This document shows positions 16,097 through 25,800 of a DNA stretch of 64,000 nt, one piece after another; the first letter of the stretch is position 1; each line of letters opens with the position of its first letter. The DNA lies in assembly GCA_000153145.1 (NCBI GenBank), contig CH672415.1, positions 2,351,737 through 2,415,736 of the forward strand, written 5' to 3'. A model generated the notes under the pieces. That model worked only from the letters and a program-made list of their open reading frames with translations. It was not told the origin of the DNA and did no database searches. The DNA comes from a marine actinobacterium PHSC20C1 (lineage in GTDB: Bacteria > Actinomycetota > Actinomycetes > Actinomycetales > Microbacteriaceae). A program made the translations under genes and the position numbers.

Positions 16097-16738
16097 CTAG
16101 TTGTCGAGTACGACTGCTCGCACTGGCGCGCCATCTGCGTCGATCGGGAGCGGGAAGAAGCCGACCCGCACGCGCTCAGGCAAATTTTCGAGACCGGTGA
16201 TGTTTTCGATGATTAGCCCGTCGCTTCCCAGTACAACTTCATGCACGGGGAAGTCGGTCGAACCCTCGCCGGTGGGGTCTGGGCTGAGAGTATCGACGGC
16301 GAGTAGGTGCATGCCTCGGCGCATGAGTTCTGCCGCGGCATCCGGGTGAATCGCAGGATGGTTTAGCACCTCGTTGGAATCGAAATGTTGGGACCAACCG
16401 GTGTTCATGATGACGATGGCGGGCACCGTCGGCGGCAGTTCGCCGAGGGCGCGGGTAATCTCGTCGAGGCCATAAACGGCGTGGGCAGGCTGGGGAGAAA
16501 GGTGCACGACGAGAGCGTCACCGACAAGCTCGTCGAGAGCAATCGCCGCTGTCGTGCGCCCGCCAACAACGGTGTGGGATGGTGCATCGAGATGGGTTCC
16601 CGTGTGTGATCCCAGGTGGAGCAGGCTGACATCTACGCCATCCTGCTCCACGCTGAGGGCACTCTCGACTGAGACCACAGGGTCGCCAGGGTAGACCTGC
16701 ATCCCACTGCTAATCCGGTGGCTCAGTTCGCGCATCAT
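16097..16738 (-). CDS. Cyclase-family (kynurenine formamidase-like) metal hydrolase
   Basis: A 213-residue protein of the cyclase family (PF04199). The signature metal-binding motif H-x-G-T-H-x-D-x-P-x-H is intact (SHTGTHLDAPSH, near residues 44-55), preceded by the usual SHRISSGMQVYPGDP. A second conserved stretch (LLAVDTLSPDP, then FPVHEVVLG) completes the site. Characterised members hydrolyse N-formylkynurenine, isatin or other amides; the substrate here is unknown. It is the last gene of an operon with an NCS1 permease (35 nt upstream) and an NTF2-like protein. Two in-frame ATGs are adjacent (16738 and 16735); the AGGGA box is better spaced for the second. Confidence 0.85.
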   Translation of the reverse strand: MMRELSHRISSGMQVYPGDPVVSVESALSVEQDGVDVSLLHLGSHTGTHLDAPSHTVVGGRTTAAIALDELVGDALVVHLSPQPAHAVYGLDEITRALGELPPTVPAIVIMNTGWSQHFDSNEVLNHPAIHPDAAAELMRRGMHLLAVDTLSPDPTGEGSTDFPVHEVVLGSDGLIIENITGLENLPERVRVGFFPLPIDADGAPVRAVVLDN

Positions 16739-16773
16739 TTCCCTACATTCTCCGTTGTGACAATCGGGCGAGG

Positions 16774-18171
16774 TTAGGCTGCGGGCGTCGCTACGACATC
16801 CGCGTCAGCTTCTTCTGCTAGGTGCTGGCTGCGAACAGCCTGGTGACGGCCTCGCTCGGGAAGCATCACCGCAAGGTAAAGCACGAATGTGAGAACGAAC
16901 GCGGGAATGGTGGCACCGATCGGGAGCGGCCACACATACGCCCAGACATAGGACATGCTCGCTCCGATGATCCAGATTGCGACGGCGAACCAGTTGACTC
17001 CGGCTTTGTACCAGTAGCGGCCACCGCGAGCGGCGAGGATGTCCTTCGTGTAGGCGCGGCGTTTCACGATGTAGTAGTCGACGATCATGATCGCGAACAC
17101 GGGAACGAAGAACGCACCGATCACGACAAGGAAGTCGGTGAACTGGTTCAGCAGTTGCAACCAGGTCGAGCCGATAATCGAGATAGCGCCGAGTATGAGG
17201 GCAGTCGGCAGGAACTTCAACTTGCTTCCGACCTTGGCATTGACCACAGAGGTCACCATTCCATAGACGACCATTGTGTTGGTGGCCATCACCGAGAGGA
17301 AGATGATGATCGCGAGTGGTGCACCGAAAGCGGCGACGATCGTCGTCGGGTCGAAGGCCGCAGCCTCGTCACCGGAGAGCAATACGTAGACGAAGGCGGT
17401 GAGGCCGAGCGTCATAGCGGTAACTGTTGAAACGGTGTAGCCGATACCGGAACCGATAACGCCAGCCTTGGTGGTGCGGGCAAAGCGGTTGAAGTCGGCG
17501 GAAAGCACAGTCCAGGAGATTGCGGTGGCGATCACAATGTCGAGAACGATGATCGGGCTGTAACCCAGGCTGGCATCGGGAGCGACCGACTGGAAGTCAC
17601 CGAGGTTGAACGCGGTGAACGCCGTGATGAAGACCCAGGCGATGATCGCGAGGATGAGCACTGCGAGCCACGGCTCGATCTTCGAGATGCCCTCATGGCC
17701 AAGAATCGCGAGAATCACGACGATGCTCTGGCAGATCACCGAGAACAGGATCGGGTTCGAGTATCCCGTCGCGCTCTCCACCAAGAAGTTGACGGTTACG
17801 CCGGCGAGCATGGCCTGCACCCAGCTCCATCCCATGAGCACGATCACGTTCGCGGCGACCGGCAGGAGGCTTCCGCGCGTACCGAAGGCACCGCGGGTGA
17901 TTGCCATCGTTGGCAATCCGGTCCGGGTTCCGATTGCACCGATCGCGGTGAGTACGACAGCGCCGGCGAGGGTTCCGACGATGATCATCAGGAATGCGGT
18001 GGCGAAGTCGACTCCAGGAACGAACAGCGTTCCCGTGAGCAGTGTCGTGACGACGAGGTTGGCTGCGAGCCAGATCATGCCGATTCTGAGGAGCGAATAC
18101 GTTCCATTGACGGGTTTTCCGCCATCCGATTGAGCTTGAGTGTGGGCATTAAGACGGGAATAGAGCGACAT
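16774..18171 (-). CDS. NCS1-family permease (cytosine permease-like)
   Basis: A 465-residue integral membrane protein with about 12 hydrophobic segments, the length and pattern of nucleobase:cation symporter-1 proteins such as CodB. Recognisable parts are GAVVLTAIGAIGTRTGLPTM in the first helices, the RGAFGTRGS loop, SWTVLSADFNRFARTT, and the TM8 region. NCS1 transporters bring in cytosine, allantoin, hydantoins, thiamine precursors or other small nitrogen compounds with Na+ or H+. Downstream is a cyclase-family hydrolase, upstream an NTF2-like protein and a ureohydrolase remnant, so the original cargo may have been a guanidino or purine-breakdown compound. Specificity is inference. Confidence 0.88.
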   Translation of the reverse strand: MSLYSRLNAHTQAQSDGGKPVNGTYSLLRIGMIWLAANLVVTTLLTGTLFVPGVDFATAFLMIIVGTLAGAVVLTAIGAIGTRTGLPTMAITRGAFGTRGSLLPVAANVIVLMGWSWVQAMLAGVTVNFLVESATGYSNPILFSVICQSIVVILAILGHEGISKIEPWLAVLILAIIAWVFITAFTAFNLGDFQSVAPDASLGYSPIIVLDIVIATAISWTVLSADFNRFARTTKAGVIGSGIGYTVSTVTAMTLGLTAFVYVLLSGDEAAAFDPTTIVAAFGAPLAIIIFLSVMATNTMVVYGMVTSVVNAKVGSKLKFLPTALILGAISIIGSTWLQLLNQFTDFLVVIGAFFVPVFAIMIVDYYIVKRRAYTKDILAARGGRYWYKAGVNWFAVAIWIIGASMSYVWAYVWPLPIGATIPAFVLTFVLYLAVMLPERGRHQAVRSQHLAEEADADVVATPAA

Positions 18172-18212
18172 TGCTTCTGTCTCCTGAGTAGGGGGCGATA
18201 GGGATTGAGTTG

Positions 18213-18620
18213 TTACGGGGCGGGGTCAGGAACTGGCGAGAGGTGTTCGTGCACGGCGAGCAGTTCGTCGCTGTCGAGACGGAACACGATGGTTTCGCGT
18301 TCGCGGTAGGAGTCTTCACCGTCGCCGGTGTCGACGCGCGTGAAGACGTTGTGGCTAAAGACAGCGCCACCGGGGAACGACTGAACTGAGGCATCCGATG
18401 ATTTGCAGTCGAGCACCTTCCACCCGCTGTCGACCCAGCCGGCCCACAAGGTTTCGTACGCTGCTCGGTTGTCTAGGCGAGCCGGTTCGGTGTGAAAGAT
18501 GAAGGTCGCTTCGGGCGCGAAGCCGCGGAAGTAACGATCGCCGTCTGTGGCCTTGAAGGCATCGACGATGGCGGATGCTGCGTTCAGCACGTCATCCTCG
18601 TTGGGTGTTTTGCTGCTCAT
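18213..18620 (-). CDS. NTF2/SnoaL-like protein
   Basis: A 135-residue protein with the NTF2-like cone fold pattern: an N-terminal helix (VLNAASAIVDAFKATDGDRYFRGFAPEATFIFHTEPARL in outline), then alternating strands ending in YRERETIVFRLDSDELLAVHEHLSPVP. Proteins like this occur as isomerases, hydrolases or ligand-binding subunits, and NTF2 proteins of this group are often encoded beside NCS1 permeases and amidohydrolases. The ATG has a strong GAGGAG box. It lies 41 nt before the permease gene and directly after the ureohydrolase remnant, so it is in the same operon. Confidence 0.75.
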   Translation of the reverse strand: MSSKTPNEDDVLNAASAIVDAFKATDGDRYFRGFAPEATFIFHTEPARLDNRAAYETLWAGWVDSGWKVLDCKSSDASVQSFPGGAVFSHNVFTRVDTGDGEDSYRERETIVFRLDSDELLAVHEHLSPVPDPAP

Positions 18621-18632
18621 CGTGCGCTCCTC

Positions 18633-18837
18633 TTAGCTCTTAGGTGTTTCGGTTGCTTGATGGGTGTCGGCTAGGACCATGGCGTTGATTAGCTCAGTGC
18701 GTATCGGAGAGGACGCCTACGATTGCACTGTCGGCGTGCTCGACGTTGTCGAGGCGGGGAAGGCGAGCAAATGTGGCGATACCGGAAAAGCGAGAGACAA
18801 TACTTGCATCGACCGGGCCCACAAATGGTTTCGTCAT
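18633..18837 (-). pseudogene. Remnant of an agmatinase-family (ureohydrolase) gene with internal deletion
   Basis: From the ATG at 18837 on the minus strand, 47 codons read TKPFVGPVDASIVSR, then FSGIATFARLPRLDNVEHAD, then SAIVGVLSDTH and a stop. This matches the N-terminus of agmatinase/guanidino-acid ureohydrolases, which typically have GPVD..., R-(F/Y)-x-G-x-A-T-F-A-R-L-P-R-L, then A-D-x-A-V-V-G-V-P-F-D. Immediately after it, in the next frame, comes ELINAMVLADTHQATE, which could be a C-terminal tail, ending at a TAA at 18633-18635. About 240 residues, including all the metal-binding His/Asp motifs, are missing. The simplest reading is one large out-of-frame internal deletion. The family match is from memory of its N-terminal consensus; the C-terminal piece is less sure. 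The gene would have been first in the NTF2-permease-cyclase operon. Confidence 0.6.
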
Positions 18838-18902
18838 AGTAAACTTTCGATAATCAGCAGTAAACGTGAACTCACAGTAAACCCAGAGGTCCTCCTCGTC
18901 AA
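18838..18902 (-). promoter_or_regulatory. Operon promoter with three GTTTACT direct repeats
   Basis: On the minus strand, TTGACG (18902-18897), a 17-nt spacer and TACTGT (18879-18874) form a plausible promoter for the permease operon. The heptamer GTTTACT occurs three times (18882-18876, 18865-18859, 18844-18838), at 17- and 21-nt intervals, running from the -10 box to the ATG of the ureohydrolase remnant. The repeats sit 45-90 nt upstream of the divergent XRE-cupin gene and are candidate binding sites for its product. Confidence 0.5.
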
Positions 18903-18927
18903 CCCCGTTTAGTGATGGAGTAGAGCC

Positions 18928-19509
18928 ATGAGACCGTTGTCGCCGTCCCCCAGCGCCGAAGCGCTCGCCATCGGTGCGCGCATCCGCAGTGCCCGCAAGG
19001 CTCAGGGTTTTACGCTCGAGCAAGTCGCTGTATCCGCCGGGCTTACAAAAGGTTTCCTTAGCCGGTTAGAGCGAGACGAAACCTCGCCAAGCGTCGCCAC
19101 GCTCGTGCAACTCTGCCAAGTGCTGTCGCTCGAGATCGGGTCGCTCTTTGCCGAACCAGAAGCGGTGAAGATCTCGCTGGCCAACGCGCCGCACATTAAC
19201 CTCGGCGGTCAAGGAGTGGATGAACGGCTCATCTCGCCGCGCAATGAGTCGCGAGTACAAGTAATCCGCACGAAGATGGAGCCGGCAGCAAATGGTGGCG
19301 ACGCTTTCTACACGATCAGCTGCGAAGTTGAAGTGCTGCACGTAATATCGGGCGCGCTTACCGTGCGATTCGTGGACCGCGAGATTTCCCTCGAGGCCGG
19401 CGACTCGCTAACGTTCCCAGGTAGAGAACCGCACAATTGGGAGGCCGACGCTGACCGCGGCGCCGAAGTTGTGTGGACGATCGTTCCGGCCACCTGGCGC
19501 GGCGAGTAA
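18928..19509 (+). CDS. XRE-family regulator with C-terminal cupin
   Basis: The 193-residue protein has an N-terminal Cro/C1 helix-turn-helix (GARIRSARKAQGFTLEQVAVSAGLTKGFLSRLERDETSPS in outline, residues 12-50) and a C-terminal cupin barrel (about 115-190, with VLHVISGALTVRFVDREISL and GDSLTFPGREPHNW). This two-domain form is common for regulators of small-nitrogen-compound catabolism (e.g. PuuR-like proteins), where the cupin senses a ligand. GGAG lies 7 nt before the ATG. It is divergent from the ureohydrolase remnant-NTF2-permease-cyclase operon, separated by a region with three GTTTACT repeats. Control of that operon is inferred from position. Confidence 0.85.
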   Translation: MRPLSPSPSAEALAIGARIRSARKAQGFTLEQVAVSAGLTKGFLSRLERDETSPSVATLVQLCQVLSLEIGSLFAEPEAVKISLANAPHINLGGQGVDERLISPRNESRVQVIRTKMEPAANGGDAFYTISCEVEVLHVISGALTVRFVDREISLEAGDSLTFPGREPHNWEADADRGAEVVWTIVPATWRGE

Positions 19510-19875
19510 CACCGGAGTTCCAACCGGCCCTAGTTCGGCAGGGCTAACCAACGATAGGCGACCATCGCATCGCTATCGTCGCGCCCCAGCGACACAACTT
19601 CGCTCTCAACTGAGCTGTCTAGCCCTAGCAATGGGGGGCGGTGGATGTTCGGTTTAGCCCCTATCAGGCGCACGTCTCTTCTAGTGTGGGCGAGACGGTA
19701 CGTGAGCGAATGAGCCAGTTCCGCCGAACCCGATATTGCATGAACCCGAAATTGCACCATCCCGAAACTGCACCATCCCGAGATAACTAACTTCTTTGCC
19801 AGCCTTACCCGACCGGCAGCCCCGCATTGATGGCGGATCCTCGGGTTTCGACGGCAGTACGCGAGAAATCCATTG
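19510..19875. other. 366-nt intergenic region before the giant surface protein gene
   Basis: No gene is visible here. A short imperfect hairpin (GGCCCT/AGGGCT around 19524-19545) follows the XRE stop and may end its transcript. The main feature is the 16-bp tandem repeat block at 19726-19789. I could not identify a convincing -35/-10 pair for the surface protein gene. Confidence 0.5.
19726..19789. repeat. Four imperfect 16-bp tandem repeats
   Basis: Units: GAACCCGATATTGCAT (19726), GAACCCGAAATTGCAC (19742), CATCCCGAAACTGCAC (19758), CATCCCGAGATAACTA (19774). The first three share CCCGA-A-TGCA and the last is degenerate. They lie 87-150 nt before the ATG of the giant surface protein, so they may be repeated regulator sites or a slippage-prone tract. 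Confidence 0.7.
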
Positions 19876-22800
19876 ATGCTAACCCGAAACGTCCAGTCCC
19901 GAGCACGCACACATGCTGAGGGTCGCGCGCGCCCGTTGAGAAAGTCGATCTCAGCGGCGACGGCCCTGTTGGTCTTGGCGGCGACGCTTATTCCGGCAAC
20001 GGCTGCCGCCGCTTTTGAGCCTGCAGCCGTTCGCAACGTTAAGTCGGCGAATGCGACAGACGTCGGTCCCGGTGACACTTTCAACTGGATGATCGAAGTC
20101 GGCTGCTCAGTACTAACCGACGAGTGTGTCGATGCAGTTCTCAAGGATGAGATTCCGGCGGAGTTCATCCTTCCTGCTCCGGGAGACATCCTCTTGACCC
20201 CGGCGCTGAACGCTTCGGAGCGCACCATCACTGTGAGCGGGCAAACCGTCACAGTGGCATTTCACCAAGATCTGACGACTCCAGCCGGCAAAAAGGGTCT
20301 CACGAATGGCACCGTGACGGTCACTATTCCGGTGACGGTGCGATCCGATCTCGATTACACGCCTACCCCACGCACGGTAGTGAACACCTCGGAGATGGTC
20401 GCGGAAAACGCCCCGATGCGCTCCAGCACCGCATCTGTTCAGCTCACGGTTCCCCTAGAGCTTGCCACTCAGCCTACGAAGTCGTTCTCGCCAGCCACAA
20501 ATATTGCGGTCGCGGGTATCGGAACGAAGCTGACCTTGGGCGGAGCGAACACATCGAACGCTGCAGTTTCGTCTCTCACGATCCAAGATCCAGTGAACCC
20601 TGCCGCTGCAGGAAACATCTTTCGTACGGCACTCAAGCTGAAAACACTTGACTCGGCTACGTGGCCCGCGGGGGCAACATCGGCCGTCGTCTCACTGTGG
20701 GATTCGTCCCTCACAACGCCAGCGTGGGTGGATGCTCCCGCCGTGAGTGTTGGCGGTACTCTCGCCTTCCCGGCGAGCGTCGACCCCGCGAACGCCGGTG
20801 GTGTGCGCATTGCGTTCTCGTCGGGTACATCTGCAGCGATCCCGCGTGCGGCCAGCACGAGCTTCGTCTTGGACCTGGAGAATCGCGCAGGCATCACTCC
20901 TGCTACCTACTCGAACACTTCCCAATCGGTCGTCGCACGCGACACGCTTTCTGCCAACAAGCCGGTAACGGCCACGTATGTCGTGACCGCGGCGACGAGC
21001 TCGGTCTCTGCCGGAAAGTCGATCACTCCGAATCGGATGTCGACGGTCGTCTTCGGCTCGAAAGACCTCACCAAGGGCACGGTTACTCTCACGGGCGGCA
21101 ACTCAGGTTCTATTTCGCTCGCCTCGCTCACCATCTCGGAGCCGTCTGATCCAACTCTGCTCGATGGAACGAACCCTCTCGCCCCAGCCCACACGGGCGG
21201 TGGACTGATCTTCAGTGGCTTCACCAATGGAGTCGTGTGGCCAGCAGGGGCAACAGCAGCCAATATCACCTACTACTTTGCAGACGGAACCAGCTCAGCG
21301 CTTCCCGCGACCTCCCCAGGGTTGCCGGCGTCAGGATCGATGAAGCGGGTCACCGGATTCAGCGTGACATTCACCGGAACGATGGCACAGGGCGTTTCCG
21401 CGACGGTGCCATTTAGCATTTCGTCGAATCCGCTCCAGGTTTCACCCAACCTGAGCGTGCTCTACACAAACCAGATATCAGTCACCGCAGTTGACAAATA
21501 CAGCCAGAATGTCGGGCCCAAGTACGCCTCTGACACGGTGACGGTACTTGCCGAACAGGTCAATCTCGAAACGTCGAAGTCACTGTCCCGTGGGTCTGTG
21601 AGGGCCTCCTCCGGGCAGTCCACCACGGCGACGCTCACGACGCACGTGCTCGACTACCCGAACTCCACCCGAGCGCTCGACCACATCGAGATGACTGACC
21701 CGTCCGCAGGCACTGGCCTCACGGACTGGTACACCTACTTCAACGCTACGAGGCTCGTGGTTACGCCCGTACCTGGCGACGCGACCCTCACGATTTCGTA
21801 CCGTGATTCGGCCGGAACCTACACGCCTCTCACCGTTCTCGGCCCCGGAATTCAGAACTACGACATTCCTTCCGCGATCCGTGGCAATATTTACGGCCTC
21901 AAACTCGACTGGGATAGCACGACGGGATTCCAGCCAGACCAGACTCTTGTCGCGAACGTCGAATACGCGCTTCGCTCGACGCTGAGAGACACGGCAACTC
22001 CGCTCCCGAATGCCGCGGCCGAGCTGGAGAACTGCAGCGCATCCAGCGGAACAAGCGGTGGAGGGGCGGCAGCTCTTTCTTCAAACAACGCTGTCTCCGA
22101 TCCCTGCCCGAAGGTCACTCTGGTCCCGTACGACAGCTCGGGAAGCGGCGGTTCAGCAAACTTGCTGGACAAGAAGTTCATTAACACGAATAACACCAAC
22201 AACCAAGACGTCATGAACACTCGCAACGGCGAGAGCACGCGGGCACGACTTTCGTGGTCGACAGACGGTTATACCGGCGTGAACCAGATGGTGGTCTACG
22301 ACGGAGCCGTCGATTCCTCTGGGAACCCCGACCCGGCGGCGTGGACCAAGGGCATGTACGACGCTTACAACCTGACTCAGATCCCCAGGATCAGCTCGAT
22401 TGATGCCCTCGTGAAGTACGACAAAGTCGCCATCGAGTTCTTCAGCACGTCGAGCTCCACGTGGACCACGATCAGCGGATATTGCACGCTCGCAGCACCC
22501 TGCGACGGCGGCACTGCAGCCACCCGTACTCTCACGACCGCGCAACAGGCTGACTTTGTCGCAGTCAGGTTCACCTTCACTGAGGGTGCGAACCGTCCGG
22601 GGCTCGCCCCCGCCCCCGGCAGCGGGGTTGCTGACTCAATCGGCAACAGTCGAAACATCGACCTTGTGTTCCAGATGCGAGACTCCCTGCGCAGCAATGC
22701 CGCATCGCCGGTAGTTGACGGTTATCGCTACAACGCTGATGTCACGACGGCGACTCCGCCGGCAATCGCCCACAGCGTTGTCCGAAACGACGCGTGGTCG

Positions 22801-25800
22801 CAGGCAACCCTCACCGAGGGTGGTCCACTGACGGACCGGGCATCTGACACCCTCGAGCTTCGTGATCCACCGCTTGCAGTTTCGGCGAACAAGACGTGGA
22901 CGGGTGGGCCGATCCCGATCCCTGATTCCTCAGTGACAGCGCAACCCTCGAGTCGGGTCACGCTCACAGCTATCAACCAAACAGCCGCGAAAGTGGACTC
23001 CCTGACGGTCAGTGAACCGAACACGTCAGTTGCGACTCCCAACGATTCACCCTTCGAAGATTGGGACCTTACGCGGTTCCAATCAGTAACTCACCCGTCT
23101 GGCGCTACTGGCCTTACGGTCACCATCATCCGGTCGACCGGTGGGAATTTGACAGCTAGTGGATCGAATTTGGTCACCGTCACTTCCACGATCACCGGGT
23201 GGTCTGCAGCCCAACTCGCCAACACAACGGCCTTCACGTTCGCGTATACCGGCCAGATCAAGGCCAGCAACGGCACAGCGACAATTGTGTTCGACTTGGG
23301 TCTACGAGCCGATAAGCGAAGCGGTGGAGCAATCGTCGCCGGCACGGATTACAACTCAACAGAGGCGACAGTTGCCGACACCCGGTGGGACAGCGCGAGC
23401 CCGGTAACTAACCCCACCTTTCAGAACGCGACTCTTTCTGCGCGCAAGGGTGCAAACATCGCCCTCGTCGCTTCCACCATTGGAGTCTCGACAACGAAAA
23501 CCTTCGGTAAGACCTCCGAAACTGAACCCGATCGCAGCATATTTCCTCTCACCCTCGACGCGACGCCCAGCGGTAGCGAGAGGGTGCAGTCTCTGACCAT
23601 CACTGACGACCGCGCAACGTTCTGGAACGCATTCAATTTCACGGGAGTCGCCGCAGGCACGCCGGTACTCCCCGTATTTAGCCCCACCTCCTCCGGAAGC
23701 GCGACCGTCATCCAAGTCGAGGCCTGTATAAGCGGAACGTGGACGGCATCCAACGTTGCGGGCACTCCAAGCTCCGGCTGTGTGGAGCGCGGTGGTTCTT
23801 GGACGGGCGCGGGAACATGGAAGACAGCAGCGCAAGCTCAGGCGAACTTCTTGCCCTCCGGTGTCACTGCAAACCAGGTAGAGGGGCTCCGGATTACGGT
23901 CAAGCGTCTCGACGACTCGCAATGGGAGAACCCACAGGCGCCAAAGGTGAGCATCCCGATTCTCGTACAGCGTCGTGTTGACCTGCGCACGGGAGATCCC
24001 GTTCGCACCGACCTACCAGTGAATTCAGCTTCACCGGGCGAAGCTTCTCCCGGTGTCACCACGAACTCGCTTCGTGCCGAGGTGCTCGGAATCTGGGGCA
24101 AGACAGCGACCGCGAACAACTCGGCGACCTACGTGTTCACGCACGCGACCACGGGCGTGCAGGTGCAGAAGCGCCCGACAGGGGTGAAAGCGCCCGGTCG
24201 CGTTTTCGACTACACACTCTCGGTCACCAATACCGGGAACTGGCCGATCTTGAACCCGGTAATTACCGACTATCTGCCCAGTGATAGCACTGGCGCGCAG
24301 CTCATCTTTGATCCTGACAAGCCATGGACCTACAAGTACGCGCTGACAGGCTCAGCACCAGCGTCGCCCAACGGGACCGCTCTGCCTTCGGGCACGAGTG
24401 GCCCGACGGCCGACGCCACGTCGGATGCCTATGGCCCGACTCAGATTAAATTCACATTCCCCGTCGGCTCGGTATTGGAAGTCGGACAGAACTATGTGAT
24501 CACCGTCCCGATGATGTTCCGCCCTGGACTCATCAATGACACCCTTGTCACCAACCGATTCGGCATCCGTGGCGATCGTGCATTCGATACGTGCACGGCC
24601 CCCGCGGGATTCAGCGCGAGCTACGACGTGCCGTCCGGCGAGTGCTCGACCAGCACGACGGTGCGCCCGTCTGAACAGGCGGCACTTCGCGCGCTCATGA
24701 CGGTGAAGGCAAACCTTGACACGGACTTTCCCAATGATCAGGGCTTCATCGGCGGAACGAACGCGGACTGCACCGCGGCGAAGAGCAGCGCTGGGTTCTC
24801 TCGCCTTCCCTGTATCCCAGTGACGCTTCCTGGTCAGTCGGAAACTTGGCGCCTCACCGCGCAAAACACGGGAACGACCAACATGCCACGATTGGTGCTT
24901 TCGACGCGGCTCCCGGATGTCAGTGACAAGACTATTCTCGACGGCTTCCTGCGCGAATCGCGCTGGACTGCGGGGTTCGCAGACGAGATCACCGCGAACA
25001 TTGGCATCCCCGGCGCCGTAATCACGACGTACTACACGACGGCAGCCTCGCCCTGTAAGGCGGTCCTCCAGACCCCGTCGAACGCGAGTGCCTGCGGTAG
25101 CGACCCGGCAACAGGATGGGCTGTATGGATCGCCGGCGCGCTCGCGGACCCGACAGTTGTCACCGGGCTCCAGTTCGTAATCGACTTCCCTAGCGCAAGC
25201 CTGTTCAAGCCGGCAGACGTCGTCACGATTGATATCGTGACGCGAACCGCAGCGCTGTCGGCAACGCCTGGCGCGAATACGACGGCAAAGAACTCGCTGT
25301 CAGCATCCGCAATCACGAGGACTGGCGCGACGGACACCCCGGTGACTGCGCTGGACTACTCGGTCGTTGCGGTTGCGCTGGCCACCGGTGGCCTACGCCT
25401 AGAAAAGGACGTCACGGGACCCGCAGCATCGTTCATCCCCAACGGTCAGACTTTCACGGGCAAGCTCGTCTGTACGTCGTTGACGGAGACAATCGAGCGC
25501 GACTACACCATGACGATTGACACCACAACCGTGCCTGCAACGGTTCCGGTTGTCACGTTCAATGATCTGCCAGGCGGAGCCGAGTGCACAGTCACGGAGA
25601 CAGGGGCTAGCGGCCAGTCGAGTTATACCGCGACAACGGTCACTATCGATCCGCGGATCACCGATCCCGCACGCTACCCGATGGTCACTTTGACAAATGA
25701 CTACCAGCTGGCTGGCCTCACGGTGTCGAAGACTGTCACCACTACGGCCACCGTGATCCCGACAGGGTTCGCGTTCACCGTGAGCTGCACGTTCCTTGGC

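Noticed and set aside
18621..18927. Guanidine riboswitch upstream of the permease operon
   Set aside because: I looked for paired ACGR/ACGG hairpin loops or a ykkC-like fold because of the ureohydrolase link; none is apparent in this leader.
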